64,000 nucleotides of DNA, taken from Stutzerimonas degradans. GTDB lineage: Bacteria > Pseudomonadota > Gammaproteobacteria > Pseudomonadales > Pseudomonadaceae. Below are positions 1 to 10,876 of the stretch, in pieces. The notes below the pieces were generated by a model. The model saw only the letters and a program-made list of their open reading frames with translations, was not told the origin of the DNA and did no database searches. The DNA lies in assembly GCF_024448505.1 (NCBI RefSeq), contig NZ_JAMOHV010000009.1, positions 124,001 through 188,000 of the forward strand, in the 5' to 3' direction. The position numbers and the translations under genes are program-made. The number at the start of each line of letters is the position of its first letter. Within the stretch, counting starts at the first letter, position 1.

Positions 1-35
1 CAAGCTTCGAGAAAAAGATAAACAAAGGATAGACA

Positions 36-2786
36 ATGGTTCGGGTTCGAAATCTGGTACTGGCAATTGCAGCTGCTACTGCGCTGACTACCGAGGTGGC
101 CCATGCGCTGGGGCTTGGTGAGGTGCGGCTGCAATCGTCGCTGAATCAACCACTGGTTGCGGAAATCGAACTGCTTGACGCAAAAATGCTCGCTCCGGGC
201 GAGGTGGTCCCTTCGCTCGCCTCTGTTGAAGAGTTCAACCGCGCCGGAATTGATCGTCAGTACTTTCTGACCGATCTGAAATTCACTCCAGTGCTACGGC
301 CGGACGGCAAAAGCGTCATCCGAGTCTCATCGACCAAGCCGGTACGTGAGCCTTATCTCAATTTCCTGGTTGAGGTTCTATGGCCCAGCGGTCGCTTGTT
401 GCGTGAGTACACATTGTTGCTGGACCCCCCGCTTTATTCTCCGGAAACCGTAGCTGCGGTTGCCCCGCAGTTGCCAATCGCTTCGGTGGCGCCCGCTCGC
501 ACGCCGAGTGTTTCGGCTGCGCCGAGTCAGGTGAAGTCGCCATCACCTGCGTCGACGACGGGGCAGGCGGCTGAGCGCGTGTCGACCGGCTCCGAGTACA
601 AGACCTCTTCGCACGATACGCTCTGGGAAATTGCCGAACGTAACGCTGGCTCTGGCACGGTCCATCAGACCATGCTTGCCATCCAGGATTTGAATCCGAA
701 CGCTTTTATTGATGGCAACATCAACCGCATGAAGAGCGGACAAGTCCTGCGTTTGCCCAGCGCCGAGCAGATCAACAGTCGCACTCAGGCCGAGGCCATT
801 GCGCAAGTCGCTGAGCAGAATACGATCTGGCGGCAGGCGCGCACTGCGCCTCGCGACGTAGCAAAGCAGATTGATGCGACTCGCCGGACCGCTGCAGGCG
901 AAGCGCCTGCCCAAAGTGATAATCGAGATAACCTGCGGCTTGTGGCTCCGGATGCTGGAAAATCCACCGCCGGCAGTGATACCGGCTCCAGCGGCGACAG
1001 CAAGGCGCTACGTGATCGCCTTGCCACCACTCAAGAGAGTCTCGACTCCAGTCGGCGCGAAAATGTCGATCTGAAAGAGCGCTTGGATGAGCTGCAGGGT
1101 CAGTTGGAGAAACTCCAGCGTTTGATGCAGCTTAAGGATGATCAGCTGGCCAAGCTGCAGGCTCAGCTAGCAGTCGATGGTGAGACGAGCAATGTCGAGC
1201 GTCCATCGGAAGATGCTGCACAGGCAATTCAAGCTGATTCCGCGTCTGCTTCTAAACCGCAGAGCGATGAAACGGATAACGCCAGCGAGAACAAAACCGA
1301 GCTGACTCCTGATCAGGAAACAACGGCAAGCGCTGCGGCGCCTGCTTCACAAAAGGCCCAGCCGTCTAAGCCGGCAGCGGCACCGAAGCCGGCTCCCGCA
1401 GCTCCCGTGGTTCCGGCGTCTGAAGAGCCGAGCTTGCTTGACGAATATCTGGCCAATCCGATGCTGCTCGGTGTGCTGGGTGGAAGCGCGCTGCTACTGC
1501 TGTTGGTTGGGTTGATGGCGCTATCTCGCCGTAACGCAATGAAGGAAGCTGAGCTTCAAGAGCAACTCCTCGCGGAAAGTGAGAACGAAAGCTTCAATTT
1601 GCAGCCCGGGTCGCTACAGGATCTGCATTCAGACTCGGGCGCATCGCTCCCGAGCACAGCCGCTACCTTTGTCGAAACCGAACCGGTTGCTCCGACGCAT
1701 GCCTCTACCGGTGATGCTCTGGCAGAAGCTGACATCTATATCGCCTATGGCCGTTTCAACCAGGCCGCCGAGTTGCTGCGCAATGCCCTAAACGACGAAC
1801 CGCAGCGCAGTGATCTACGCCTGAAGCTGATGGAAGTTTATGCAGAGCTGGGTGATCGCGACGGTTTTGCTCGCCAAGAGTCGGAGTTGCGCGAAATTGG
1901 TGGTGCCGGCAGCGATATCGAACGACTCAAGCTCAAATATCCGGCCATCGCCACCACGGCAGCCGGTGCAGCGGTAGCAACGCATGCCGATCTTGATAAT
2001 TTCGATCTGGACGATTTGCAGTTCGAGGAGCAGGTATCTGCGAAGGCTGCCGGGCAGGATCCAGACGACGCCTTTGATCTGAGTTTGGACGATCTGGATA
2101 TCGATCTGGTCAGCCTGACCCCGGCTACGCCAGTCAGCGAAACCGCACAGCCCGAAACCCTGGACTTCGACGATCTATCGTTTGATGAGCCGGCGCCCAG
2201 CGCGACAGAGAATGCAGGTGTGGACGATCATTTTGCCGACTTGGCAGAAGAGTCCCCGTTAGCAGCTTCCCTTTCTGAGGATCTGGATGATTTCTCCTTC
2301 GATCTCGGAGCTGAGGAACAACGCATTTCTGGGGAGGAGGGGCAGCCGTCGGTAGAAAGCTTCAGTTTCGATCTGAATGAATCCTTGGAAGACGTTGCGA
2401 CCGACCGCGATGCCAAGGCAGATGAGGAGCTGCTGTCGGCTGACTTCGATCTGTCCCTTGATCATGAGCCAGTGAGTGAGCCGCAAATTGAGAGCGCGGT
2501 TGACCAGTTCGATGGTGTGGATTTTGATCTTCCAGTTGATAGTCTGGATGTCGCTAAAACAGCGTCTTCCGACGCTTTGAATGCGGAGTCTGAAAGCGCG
2601 GCAGAGGAGGATGATTTCAACTTCTTCTCGGATACCGATGAGGCCACAACCAAGCTCGATCTTGCCCGTGCTTATATCGATATGGGGGATGCCGAAGGCG
2701 CTCGCGATATTCTCGACGAGGTACTCTCGGAGGGCAGCGAGCAACAGCAGCAAGAGGCGCGAGAGATGCTCGCCAAGCTGGCCTGA
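36..2786 (+). CDS. fimV: FimV/HubP-family polar hub protein
   Basis: FimV-family inner-membrane protein that organises the cell pole and supports type IV pilus assembly and twitching. The 916-residue product has a signal peptide ending near AHA (residue 24), a periplasmic N-terminal FimV domain, a LysM-like peptidoglycan-binding domain at about 187-246, a coiled coil at about 330-380, a Pro/Ala-rich linker, one membrane span at about 475-496, and a long acidic cytoplasmic part. The acidic part carries a TPR-like segment near 566-610, repeated Asp/Leu/Phe-rich motifs, and the conserved FimV C-terminal domain from about 872. The stop overlaps the truA start in TGATG, so the two are translationally linked. 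The order fimV-truA-trpF-accD-folC is conserved in Pseudomonas. Confidence 0.95.
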   Translation: MVRVRNLVLAIAAATALTTEVAHALGLGEVRLQSSLNQPLVAEIELLDAKMLAPGEVVPSLASVEEFNRAGIDRQYFLTDLKFTPVLRPDGKSVIRVSSTKPVREPYLNFLVEVLWPSGRLLREYTLLLDPPLYSPETVAAVAPQLPIASVAPARTPSVSAAPSQVKSPSPASTTGQAAERVSTGSEYKTSSHDTLWEIAERNAGSGTVHQTMLAIQDLNPNAFIDGNINRMKSGQVLRLPSAEQINSRTQAEAIAQVAEQNTIWRQARTAPRDVAKQIDATRRTAAGEAPAQSDNRDNLRLVAPDAGKSTAGSDTGSSGDSKALRDRLATTQESLDSSRRENVDLKERLDELQGQLEKLQRLMQLKDDQLAKLQAQLAVDGETSNVERPSEDAAQAIQADSASASKPQSDETDNASENKTELTPDQETTASAAAPASQKAQPSKPAAAPKPAPAAPVVPASEEPSLLDEYLANPMLLGVLGGSALLLLLVGLMALSRRNAMKEAELQEQLLAESENESFNLQPGSLQDLHSDSGASLPSTAATFVETEPVAPTHASTGDALAEADIYIAYGRFNQAAELLRNALNDEPQRSDLRLKLMEVYAELGDRDGFARQESELREIGGAGSDIERLKLKYPAIATTAAGAAVATHADLDNFDLDDLQFEEQVSAKAAGQDPDDAFDLSLDDLDIDLVSLTPATPVSETAQPETLDFDDLSFDEPAPSATENAGVDDHFADLAEESPLAASLSEDLDDFSFDLGAEEQRISGEEGQPSVESFSFDLNESLEDVATDRDAKADEELLSADFDLSLDHEPVSEPQIESAVDQFDGVDFDLPVDSLDVAKTASSDALNAESESAAEEDDFNFFSDTDEATTKLDLARAYIDMGDAEGARDILDEVLSEGSEQQQQEAREMLAKLA

Positions 2787-3664
2787 TGCTTCACGACCTA
2801 CCCAAAGCGGCAGCCGAATCGGCTGCCGTTGGCGTTTCCAGAATCGCGCTAGGTGTCGAGTACAAAGGGTCGCGTTACCGTGGCTTCCAGCGCCAGCGTG
2901 CGGGTGTACCTTCAGTTCAGGAGGCGCTGGAGCGAGCGTTGAGCAGAGTTGCCGGCGGACACCCCGTTGCCTTGAGCTGTGCAGGACGCACGGACGCCCT
3001 GGTGCATGCGAGCGGACAGGTGGTGCACTTCGATACTTCGGTTGAGCGCAGCATGCACGCCTGGGTCATGGGGGCGAACATGAATCTGCCGGGTGATATC
3101 AGCGTGACTTGGGCCAAGGCGATGCCAGCTCATTTCGATGCGCGCTTCAGCGCTATGGCGCGCCGATATCGGTATGTCATCTACAACGACCAGATTCGCC
3201 CTGCCCACATGGCTGAAGAGGTCACCTGGAACCATCGACCACTCGACATCGAATTGATGCGCGAAGCGGCCAAGGCGTTTGTCGGCACCCATGATTTCAG
3301 CGCCTTTCGGGCGCGACAGTGCCAAGCCAAGTCGCCCGTGAAGACGGTGCATCATCTGCAGCTGCTACAGCATGGCAAGTTCATCGTGATCGACGTGCGT
3401 GCCAATGCCTTTCTGCATCACATGGTGCGCAATTTCGCCGGTGTTCTGATGACTATCGGAGCGGGCGAGCGCCCGGTTGAGTGGGCCCAGCAGGTATTGC
3501 AGGCGCGTATACGTCGCACCGGTGGGGTCACGGCTCATCCTTATGGGTTGTACCTGGTGCGGGTTGAATACCCGGAAGAGTTCAAGCTGCCTCAACGGTA
3601 TCTTGGTCCGCACTTTCTTTCCGGTCTTGCCGATCATCAGGACTCCTGCTTGAACAATGGGTAG
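2786..3664 (+). CDS. truA: tRNA pseudouridine(38-40) synthase TruA
   Basis: Cytosolic enzyme that isomerises uridines 38-40 in the tRNA anticodon stem-loop. The TruA signature GRTDA lies at residues 67-71, with Asp70 as catalytic nucleophile. The next residue is Leu instead of the usual Gly, a conservative-site oddity that leaves the Asp intact. The later motifs RRYRY and FLHHMVRN, typical of TruA, are present. At 292 residues it is slightly longer than the E. coli enzyme. The ATG overlaps the fimV stop by one base. Confidence 0.96.
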   Translation: MLHDLPKAAAESAAVGVSRIALGVEYKGSRYRGFQRQRAGVPSVQEALERALSRVAGGHPVALSCAGRTDALVHASGQVVHFDTSVERSMHAWVMGANMNLPGDISVTWAKAMPAHFDARFSAMARRYRYVIYNDQIRPAHMAEEVTWNHRPLDIELMREAAKAFVGTHDFSAFRARQCQAKSPVKTVHHLQLLQHGKFIVIDVRANAFLHHMVRNFAGVLMTIGAGERPVEWAQQVLQARIRRTGGVTAHPYGLYLVRVEYPEEFKLPQRYLGPHFLSGLADHQDSCLNNG

Positions 3665-3791
3665 CGTTACGGCGTTAAGCTCGAATGGTCGTCTATGTTC
3701 ACGCGCTGTCGGTTTCGCTGAGCCGTCCGTTCGGCTTGCAGGTAATGCGGCTTTTGCTACCATCCCTTGTCTTTCGCAAAGGTAGTAAGAC

Positions 3792-4421
3792 TTGTCGGTC
3801 GTTCGAAGCAAAATTTGTGGGATTACCCGGGTTGAGGACGCTTTGCTCGCCGCGGAGGCTGGGGCGGACGCCATCGGTCTGGTGTTTTATGCCAAGAGTC
3901 CGCGTGCGGTCGACATCAGGCGGGCACGGGAAATCGTCGAGGCATTACCTCCATTCGTGACCGTGGTCGGCCTTTTCGTGGATGCCAGTCGCTGTGAGAT
4001 CGAAGACACGCTGGATGCGGTTGCGCTCGATGTGCTGCAGTTCCATGGCGATGAGGAGCCTGCTGACTGTGCAAGATTTCATCGCCCCTGGTTCAAGGCG
4101 CTTCGAGTTGCGCCTGGGTGCGATATTGGCGCCGCGGCATCACGATATGCTACGGCTGGAGCTAGCGCATTGTTGCTCGACACCTATATAGCGGGTGTGC
4201 CAGGGGGGACGGGGGCGCGTTTTGACTGGTCGCTTATTCCTGACAATTTGCCCAAGCCTTTGATACTGGCAGGCGGTCTGACCTGCGATAACGTGGCTGA
4301 CGCGATTGCGCAGGTGCACCCTTATGCGGTTGATGTGAGCGGTGGCGTTGAATTGAGTAAAGGCATCAAGAGCGCCGAAAAAGTTCGCGCGTTCATTCAA
4401 CGAGTTCGCTCTGTCATGTGA
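3792..4421 (+). CDS. trpF: Phosphoribosylanthranilate isomerase
   Basis: Third step of tryptophan synthesis: isomerisation of N-(5-phosphoribosyl)anthranilate to CdRP in the cytosol. This is a single-domain (beta/alpha)8 barrel of 209 residues. The catalytic Cys sits in KICGIT (Cys9) and the general-acid Asp in VDVSGGVE near the C-terminus. The start is TTG: it places Lys-Ile-Cys at the family's usual distance from the N-terminus, and no better ATG or GTG lies upstream. It lies between truA and accD, away from other trp genes, as in other pseudomonads. Confidence 0.94.
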   Translation: MSVVRSKICGITRVEDALLAAEAGADAIGLVFYAKSPRAVDIRRAREIVEALPPFVTVVGLFVDASRCEIEDTLDAVALDVLQFHGDEEPADCARFHRPWFKALRVAPGCDIGAAASRYATAGASALLLDTYIAGVPGGTGARFDWSLIPDNLPKPLILAGGLTCDNVADAIAQVHPYAVDVSGGVELSKGIKSAEKVRAFIQRVRSVM

Positions 4422-4604
4422 CGCTTGGCGGCTCTTTGCCGTCCAGTACGAATCGCTGGTTCGACTGGCGCCAGGCGGTTAGTTTGCCCGGAAAAGCGGG
4501 ACCCCCCTCTAATTTAGCGAGTGCGGAGTGTTGAGCCGCGACAATACATTTGATCGGGGCGCGAGGTTGATGCGACCCGAATGGAAGCTTTGGAGAACAA
4601 GAGC

Positions 4605-5498
4605 ATGAGCAACTGGCTGGTAGACAAGCTGATCCCTTCGATCATGCGTTCCGAGACACAGAAGAGCTCGGTACCCGAAGGACTGTGGCACAAGTGCCCG
4701 TCCTGCGAGGCTGTGTTGTATCGCCCCGAACTGGAAAAGACGCTGGATGTGTGTCCTAAATGCCAGCATCACATGCGCATTGATGCTCGTACCCGACTGG
4801 ACATCTTTCTCGATACCGAGGGTCGCGAGGAAATCGCCGGTGACCTGGAGCCAGTGGATCGGCTCAAGTTTCGTGACAGCAAGAAGTACAAGGATCGCCT
4901 GTCTGCCGCGCAGAGGCAGACTGGCGAAAAGGATGCTCTGATCGCGATGCAGGGCACGTTGTTCAAGGTGCCGGTTGTTGCCTGTGCCTTCGAATTCTCC
5001 TTCATGGGTGGTTCGATGGGCGCTATCGTTGGCGAGCGCTTCGTGCGTGCCGCCAATGTGGCGCTGGAACTGCGTTGCCCGCTGATATGCTTCTCTGCGT
5101 CCGGCGGCGCGCGCATGCAGGAGGCCTTGATTTCACTGATGCAGATGGCAAAAACGTCTGCTGTGCTGGCGCGTATGCGCGAAGAGGGGCTGCCTTTCAT
5201 CTCGGTGCTAACCGATCCGGTATACGGCGGCGTTTCGGCCAGTTTGGCCATGCTGGGCGACGTCATCGTGGCCGAGCCGAAAGCGCTGATTGGCTTCGCC
5301 GGACCGCGAGTTATCGAGCAGACCGTTCGTGAGAAACTTCCTGAGGGCTTCCAGCGCAGCGAGTTCCTGCTGGATCACGGTGCCATCGATCTAATTATCC
5401 CGCGTGCCGAGCTGCGGCCCCGTCTTTCCCGTCTGCTTGCGCAGTTGCAGCGACTGCCAGCGACCGTTGCGCCTGCGCAGGTTGCGGCCTCTGCATGA
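4605..5498 (+). CDS. accD: Acetyl-CoA carboxylase carboxyltransferase beta subunit
   Basis: Beta subunit of the carboxyltransferase that moves CO2 from carboxybiotin to acetyl-CoA, the committed step of fatty acid synthesis; it acts with AccA. The 297-residue protein has a four-cysteine zinc finger (Cys31, Cys34, Cys50, Cys53) followed by the crotonase-fold carboxyltransferase domain with its [10 protein letters not shown] and GFAGPRVIE motifs. The start at MSNWL is chosen over an in-frame ATG eight codons upstream because a GGAG ribosome-binding site precedes it. The stop overlaps the folC ATG in ATGA. Confidence 0.96.
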   Translation: MSNWLVDKLIPSIMRSETQKSSVPEGLWHKCPSCEAVLYRPELEKTLDVCPKCQHHMRIDARTRLDIFLDTEGREEIAGDLEPVDRLKFRDSKKYKDRLSAAQRQTGEKDALIAMQGTLFKVPVVACAFEFSFMGGSMGAIVGERFVRAANVALELRCPLICFSASGGARMQEALISLMQMAKTSAVLARMREEGLPFISVLTDPVYGGVSASLAMLGDVIVAEPKALIGFAGPRVIEQTVREKLPEGFQRSEFLLDHGAIDLIIPRAELRPRLSRLLAQLQRLPATVAPAQVAASA

Positions 5499-6799
5499 GC
5501 GCTCGCGGCCTCGCCGATTGGCTGAGTTATCTTGAGCAGCTGCATCCCTCGACCATCGACATGGGGCTCGAGAGGGTTCGCGAGGTCGCGCAGCGGCTGG
5601 GCCTTGGGCGTCCCGCACGAAAAGTGATCACGGTCACTGGGACCAATGGCAAAGGCTCGAGTTGCGCCTTCATTGCCTCGTTGCTGCAGGCCCAGGGCCT
5701 CAGTGTTGGTGTCTACGCATCGCCGCATCTGCTGCGCTACAACGAGCGGGTGCGCATCGGTGGCCTGGAAGCCGATGATGACGCGCTCTGCGAGGCTTTC
5801 GAGGCCGTCGAACAGGCGCGTGAGAACACCTCGCTTACCTACTTCGAGATGGGCACCTTGGCGGCTCTATGGCTTTTCCAGCGAGCCGGACTTGACGCCG
5901 CAGTGCTAGAGGTCGGCCTTGGCGGGCGGCTGGACGCCGTCAATCTGATCGATGCTGATGTGGCGGTGATCACCAACATCGGTCTCGATCACGCTGAGTG
6001 GCTGGGCGATGATCGGGAGAGCGTCGGTTTTGAGAAGGCGGGGATTTTCCGCCGCAATGTTCCGGCCGTATGCGGTGATCTGGAGCCCCCCATGTCGGTG
6101 CTGGGGCAGGCCGAGAAACTGGCGGTGCCTCTGCGGTTACGTGGCCGAGATTACGATCTGGCGAGTGGGGTGGCTGGCTGGCACTGGCGCGGCGTCGACG
6201 CGGCCGGCAAGCCGCTCGAGCTGCACGATCTCCCGCTGTTGTCGCTGCCGATGGAAAATGCTGCGCTTGCGCTGCAGGTCTACGCTTTGTTGGATTTGCC
6301 GTGGCAACCTGAGACTCTGGCAAAGGCGTTACAGCAAACCCGCATCAGCGGCCGCTTCGACCGCCGGGCGATTCGCTGGAATGGTCGCACGCTCAATCTA
6401 TTGCTGGATGTCGCGCACAACCCTCATGCGGCCAGCTACCTGGCCAGCTATCTCGAACAACAGCGATTGACTGGCCGACGCCTGGCTGTGTTCGGCTTGC
6501 TGGCGGACAAGGACCTTGCCGGCATCCTGGACATCCTGCTGCCGCACGTGAGTGAGTGGGCGGTCGCGCCGCTTGCCAGCCCGCGTTCGCGCCCCGCGGC
6601 GGAGTTGCACGCGGCCTTGGCTGAGCGCAAGGCTGCGGTGAGCGCCCATACATCGCTTGTGCAGGCGCTGGAGTCGCAGTGCGAAAAAGCCGGCGAGCAA
6701 GACGAGATTCTGTTATTTGGATCGTTCTATTGTGTAGCGGAAGCGCTGCAATGGCTCGCCACGCGTACGGAGGAAGCGGGAGATGGCACTGCTGGATAA
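5495..6799 (+). CDS. folC: Bifunctional dihydrofolate/folylpolyglutamate synthase
   Basis: Adds L-glutamate to dihydropteroate and to reduced folates in the cytosol. The Mur-ligase-type ATP-binding loop TGTNGKGSS lies at residues 48-56, followed by the family motifs [10 protein letters not shown] and [11 protein letters not shown] and the C-terminal ligase domain ([11 protein letters not shown]). At 434 residues it is full length. It overlaps accD by 4 nt, and its last 17 nt overlap the next gene, so accD, folC and the SPOR protein look co-transcribed. Confidence 0.95.
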   Translation: MSARGLADWLSYLEQLHPSTIDMGLERVREVAQRLGLGRPARKVITVTGTNGKGSSCAFIASLLQAQGLSVGVYASPHLLRYNERVRIGGLEADDDALCEAFEAVEQARENTSLTYFEMGTLAALWLFQRAGLDAAVLEVGLGGRLDAVNLIDADVAVITNIGLDHAEWLGDDRESVGFEKAGIFRRNVPAVCGDLEPPMSVLGQAEKLAVPLRLRGRDYDLASGVAGWHWRGVDAAGKPLELHDLPLLSLPMENAALALQVYALLDLPWQPETLAKALQQTRISGRFDRRAIRWNGRTLNLLLDVAHNPHAASYLASYLEQQRLTGRRLAVFGLLADKDLAGILDILLPHVSEWAVAPLASPRSRPAAELHAALAERKAAVSAHTSLVQALESQCEKAGEQDEILLFGSFYCVAEALQWLATRTEEAGDGTAG

Positions 6800-7382
6800 G
6801 GGATTGAAACAGCGCATGGTCGGCGCGTTGGTGCTGATCGCCTTGGCGGTGATCTTCGTGCCGATGCTGTTCACTCGCGAAGATGATCTGCGCCATGTCG
6901 TTGTCGATGCCCCGGCTATGCCCAATACACCGCCGGTGGCTCAGATCGAAATCGAGCCGGTGGAAGTCCCGGAGCCTAAATCGATTCCCGAGGGTTTCGA
7001 GATCGTCGAAAACGATGCCAGTGCCAAGTCGGCGGCTGTCCCTTCAGAGCCGACCGAGTCTCCAGCGGTGGCCGAGCCGGAGCAGGTGAAAGCGCCTGCG
7101 CAGACGACGCCTGTGCCGCAGCCTCGTGTGGATGCCGACAACCTGCCGGTGAGCTGGTCTATCCAGTTGGCCAGCTTGTCCAACCGCGCAAGCGCAGAGA
7201 AGCTGCAGAAGACCCTGCGTGAGCAGGGCTATAACGCCTACATTCGCGCCGCAGACGGAATGAATCGGGTGTTTGTCGGGCCACTCATCGAGCGCGACGA
7301 GGCCAGCCGTTTGCGCGATCAGTTGCAGCGCCAACAGAAGCTGAATGGTTTCGTAGTGCGCTTCAAGCCGGAACCGCGCTGA
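6783..7382 (+). CDS. DedD-like SPOR-domain cell-division protein
   Basis: Single-pass inner-membrane protein with a short cytoplasmic tail, one membrane helix (about 12-31), an acidic Pro/Ala-rich periplasmic linker (about 40-120) and a C-terminal SPOR domain (about 125-196). SPOR domains bind glycan strands stripped of stem peptides at the division septum. Position after folC and architecture match DedD, but the N-terminal sequence is not distinctive enough for me to assign the symbol firmly. The SPOR domain matches the C-terminus of the nearby GspD at about 39 of 72 ungapped positions by hand alignment. The start overlaps folC by 17 nt. Confidence 0.88.
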   Translation: MALLDKGLKQRMVGALVLIALAVIFVPMLFTREDDLRHVVVDAPAMPNTPPVAQIEIEPVEVPEPKSIPEGFEIVENDASAKSAAVPSEPTESPAVAEPEQVKAPAQTTPVPQPRVDADNLPVSWSIQLASLSNRASAEKLQKTLREQGYNAYIRAADGMNRVFVGPLIERDEASRLRDQLQRQQKLNGFVVRFKPEPR

Positions 7383-7515
7383 GGGCCCGCTCCGGCAAGC
7401 GAGAGGCTCGTCGGAGCGAGCGTTCCGCTCGGCGCGATAGTGCAGGGTGTTTGTGCTTACTCCGTCGCCGGCCCTCTGCTAAAATGCGCCGCCTTTCCTC
7501 TATGCAGAAGACGTC

Positions 7516-8091
7516 GTGGTTTTTACCTGGGTCGATTGGATCATCGTCGCCGTCGTTGCTGTCTCCAGTCTGATTAGTCTGAAGCGAGGCTTCGTCAAGG
7601 AAGCCTTGTCCCTGCTGACCTGGATCATCGCCGGGGTGATCGCCTGGATGTTCGGCGGTGCGTTGTCGCATCATCTGGCCGAGTTTATCAGCACGCCCTC
7701 GGCACGAATCATCGCTGCTTGCGCCATCCTGTTCGTTGCCACCCTCTTGGTGGGGGCGCTGGTTAATTTCCTGATCGGTGAACTGATTCGGGTGACGGGG
7801 CTTTCTGGTACTGACCGTTTGCTGGGGATGGCATTCGGTGCGGCGCGCGGTGGACTGTTGGTAGTGGTGCTGGCCGGTTTGCTCAGCCTTGCGCCGGTTC
7901 AGGAGGACCTCTGGTGGAAGGAGTCCGTTCTGCTGCCGCATTTCCTGCTGGTTGCCGACTGGTCGAAGAACCTGATTCTTGAGTTCAGCAGCCAGTGGCT
8001 GGCCAGTTCGCTCGATCCGTCCGGTTCTGCAAAATTTATTGAAGACGCTTCTGGCAGCTTTTTGCCTGCGCGTCAGCCTGAAACAAACTGA
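7516..8091 (+). CDS. cvpA: CvpA family membrane protein
   Basis: Four-helix inner-membrane protein of the CvpA (colicin V production) family, 191 residues. It contains the conserved opening WVDWIIV and the segment SLKRGFVKEALSL. The family is linked to envelope homeostasis and is regularly found directly upstream of purF, as here (12 nt spacing). The start is GTG, placing the conserved FTWVDW motif at the extreme N-terminus. The biochemical function of the family is not settled. Confidence 0.92.
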   Translation: MVFTWVDWIIVAVVAVSSLISLKRGFVKEALSLLTWIIAGVIAWMFGGALSHHLAEFISTPSARIIAACAILFVATLLVGALVNFLIGELIRVTGLSGTDRLLGMAFGAARGGLLVVVLAGLLSLAPVQEDLWWKESVLLPHFLLVADWSKNLILEFSSQWLASSLDPSGSAKFIEDASGSFLPARQPETN

Positions 8092-8103
8092 GGGGTTCCT
8101 TGC

Positions 8104-9609
8104 ATGTGTGGCATTGTCGGCATCGTCGGTAAGTCGAACGTCAATCAGGCGCTGTACGACGCGCTTACCGTACTGCAGCATCGCGGGCAGGATGCCGCCG
8201 GTATCGTCACCAGTCACGACGATCGCCTGTTTCTGCGCAAGGACAACGGTCTGGTGCGTGACGTGTTCCAGCAACGTCACATGCAGCGTCTGATCGGCAA
8301 TATGGGCATCGGCCATGTCCGCTACCCCACCGCCGGCAGTTCCAGTTCGGCCGAAGCGCAGCCGTTCTATGTCAACTCGCCTTATGGCATCACGCTCGCA
8401 CACAACGGCAATCTGACCAACGTCGAGCAGCTCACCAAGGAGATCTACGAGTCGGATCTGCGCCATGTGAACACCAGCTCGGACTCGGAAGTGCTGCTCA
8501 ACGTGTTCGCTCATGAGCTGGCGGTACGCGGCAAGCTGCAGCCAACCGAGGAAGACGTGTTCGCTGCAGTCAGCAAGGTCCACGAGCGTTGCCGCGGAGG
8601 TTATGCGGTGGTGGCGATGGTGACCGGCTACGGTATCGTTGGCTTCCGTGATCCGAATGCAATCCGTCCGATCGTCTTCGGCCAGCGTCATACCGACGAA
8701 GGCGTCGAGTACATGATCGCCTCGGAAAGCGTCTCGCTCGACGTACTCGGCTTCACCGTGATCCGCGATCTGGCGCCGGGTGAGGCGGTGTATATCACCA
8801 CCGACGGCCGGTTGTTCACTCGTCAGTGCGCGGACGCTCCGAAACTCTCGCCGTGCATTTTCGAGTACGTTTATCTGGCGCGCTCCGATTCCCTGATGGA
8901 TGGCGTATCGGTATACAAGGCGCGCCTGCGGATGGGCGAGAAACTGGCGGACAAGATTCTGCGCGAGCGTCCCGAGCATGATATCGACGTGGTTATCCCG
9001 ATTCCGGATACCAGCCGCACCGCTGCGCTTGAGCTGGCGAACCGGCTGGGGGTGAAATTCCGCGAGGGCTTCGTCAAGAACCGCTATATCGGCCGGACCT
9101 TCATCATGCCCGGCCAGGCGGCGCGCAAAAAGTCGGTGCGCCAGAAGCTCAACGCCATCGACCTCGAGTTCCGCGGCAAGAACGTGTTGCTGGTCGACGA
9201 TTCCATCGTGCGCGGAACCACCTGCAAGCAGATCATTCAGATGGCGCGCGAGGCCGGCGCGAAGAACGTGTACTTCTGTTCGGCAGCACCCGCGGTGCGC
9301 TACCCGAACGTTTACGGCATCGACATGCCCAGCGCCCATGAGCTGATCGCCCACAACCGCAGCACCGAAGAAGTGGCCGAGCTGATTGGCGCCGACTGGC
9401 TGATCTATCAGGACCTCGAAGATCTGATCGACGCTGTCGGTGGCGGCAAGGTGAAGATCGAACACTTCGATTGCGCGGTGTTCGATGGCAAGTACATCAC
9501 TGGCGATATCGATGACGCCTATCTGCACAGGATCGAGCAGGCGCGCAATGACCTCAGCAAGTCCAAGGCCAATGCCGTCAGCGCCATCATCGATCTGTAC
9601 AACGACTAA
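8104..9609 (+). CDS. purF: Amidophosphoribosyltransferase
   Basis: Commits PRPP to purine synthesis by forming 5-phosphoribosylamine from glutamine. The 501-residue protein is a class II glutamine amidotransferase: Cys2 in MCGIVG becomes the N-terminal nucleophile after Met removal. The C-terminal phosphoribosyltransferase domain has the PRPP loop [13 protein letters not shown]. It is cytosolic and full length. It forms a cvpA-purF unit and is followed by metZ after 43 nt. Confidence 0.97.
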   Translation: MCGIVGIVGKSNVNQALYDALTVLQHRGQDAAGIVTSHDDRLFLRKDNGLVRDVFQQRHMQRLIGNMGIGHVRYPTAGSSSSAEAQPFYVNSPYGITLAHNGNLTNVEQLTKEIYESDLRHVNTSSDSEVLLNVFAHELAVRGKLQPTEEDVFAAVSKVHERCRGGYAVVAMVTGYGIVGFRDPNAIRPIVFGQRHTDEGVEYMIASESVSLDVLGFTVIRDLAPGEAVYITTDGRLFTRQCADAPKLSPCIFEYVYLARSDSLMDGVSVYKARLRMGEKLADKILRERPEHDIDVVIPIPDTSRTAALELANRLGVKFREGFVKNRYIGRTFIMPGQAARKKSVRQKLNAIDLEFRGKNVLLVDDSIVRGTTCKQIIQMAREAGAKNVYFCSAAPAVRYPNVYGIDMPSAHELIAHNRSTEEVAELIGADWLIYQDLEDLIDAVGGGKVKIEHFDCAVFDGKYITGDIDDAYLHRIEQARNDLSKSKANAVSAIIDLYND

Positions 9610-9652
9610 GCTGGGCGCCGCAGCGGCGGCTGCGGTGCTGGAGGTAGCAAGA

Positions 9653-10864
9653 ATGACCACTGAGTGGGAAGCCGGGCGGCTGGACAGCGATCTCGATGGT
9701 GTCGGGATCGACACCCTGGCCGTGCGTGCCGGACAGCATCGCACCCCGGAGGCAGAGCACGGCGAGCCGCTGTTCTTCACCTCCAGCTATGTGTTCCGCA
9801 GCGCTGCGGCCGCGGCTGCGTGCTTTGCCGGTGAAGTGCCGGGCAACGTCTATTCGCGCTACACCAACCCGACAGTGCGCACCTTCGAGGAGCGAATCGC
9901 CGCGTTGGAAGGTGCCGAGCAGGCAGTCGCGACGGCGTCTGGGATGGCCGCGATTCTGGCGACCGTGATGAGCCTATGCTCGGCCGGCGATCATATCTTG
10001 GTGTCGCGCAGCGTGTTCGGCGCCACCGTTTCGCTGTTCGAGAAGTACTTCAAACGCTTCGGTGTACAGGTCGACTACGTGCCGCTGACCGATTTTTCGG
10101 CGTGGCAATCAGCTTTCAAGCCCAACACCAAGCTGGTGTTCGTCGAATCGCCGTCCAACCCGCTGGCGGAGTTGGTGGATATCGCTGCGCTGGCACAACT
10201 CTGCCAAGCCAACGGCGTCCTGCTTGCGGTCGACAACTGTTTCTGCACGCCGGTGCTGCAGCAGCCACTGGCGCTCGGCGCCGATATCGTCATTCATTCG
10301 GCGACCAAGTACATCGATGGACAGGGGCGCTGTCTGGGTGGCGTGGTTGCGGGAGGCAGAGAACAGATGAAGGAGATCGTCGGTTTCCTGCGCACCGCTG
10401 GGCCGACGCTCAGCCCGTTCAACGCCTGGGTCTTCCTCAAGGGGCTGGAAACCTTGCGCCTGCGCATGCAGGCTCACTGCGCCAGCGCTCAGCAACTGGC
10501 CGAATGGCTGGAGCGCCAACCTGCGGTGGGCCGGGTCTATTACGCAGGCTTGCCCAGCCATCCGCAGCATGAACTTGCGAAGCGTCAGCAGAAGGGTTTT
10601 GGTGCCGTGTTGAGCTTCGAGGTCAAGGGAGGCAAGGAGGGCGCTTGGCGCTTCATCGATGCCACCCGACTGATTTCCATCACCGCCAACCTGGGCGACA
10701 GTAAAAGCACCATCACCCATCCGGCCTCGACTACGCACGGCCGGCTGTCTGCTGAAGATCGCGCCAGCGCTGGCATCAGTGACAGTCTGATTCGCGTGGC
10801 GGTCGGGCTGGAAGATGTCGCCGATCTGCAGGCCGATCTGGCACGCGGCCTCGCGGCGCTCTGA
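9653..10864 (+). CDS. metZ: O-succinylhomoserine sulfhydrylase
   Basis: PLP enzyme of the Cys/Met metabolism family that makes homocysteine directly from O-succinylhomoserine and sulfide, bypassing cystathionine. The 403-residue protein has the PLP lysine in SATKYIDGQG (about Lys219), the DNCFCTP segment, and the substrate-binding SKSTITHPASTTH motif. The start MTTEWEAG follows a GGAGG-like site and places the family's N-terminal helix correctly; the frame is open further upstream but only as overlap with purF. The purF-metZ order is conserved in Pseudomonas. Confidence 0.95.
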   Translation: MTTEWEAGRLDSDLDGVGIDTLAVRAGQHRTPEAEHGEPLFFTSSYVFRSAAAAAACFAGEVPGNVYSRYTNPTVRTFEERIAALEGAEQAVATASGMAAILATVMSLCSAGDHILVSRSVFGATVSLFEKYFKRFGVQVDYVPLTDFSAWQSAFKPNTKLVFVESPSNPLAELVDIAALAQLCQANGVLLAVDNCFCTPVLQQPLALGADIVIHSATKYIDGQGRCLGGVVAGGREQMKEIVGFLRTAGPTLSPFNAWVFLKGLETLRLRMQAHCASAQQLAEWLERQPAVGRVYYAGLPSHPQHELAKRQQKGFGAVLSFEVKGGKEGAWRFIDATRLISITANLGDSKSTITHPASTTHGRLSAEDRASAGISDSLIRVAVGLEDVADLQADLARGLAAL

Positions 10865-10876
10865 TTCGTCGGAGTG

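Noticed and set aside
2786..3664. TruA active-site change GRTDALVHA as loss of function
   Set aside because: The nucleophilic Asp70 is intact; only the neighbouring Gly is Leu, so inactivity is not supported.
7363..9780. Long open antisense frame (about 805 codons) opposite cvpA and purF
   Set aside because: It mirrors two well-supported genes in a GC-rich genome, has no recognisable domain, and spans gene boundaries.
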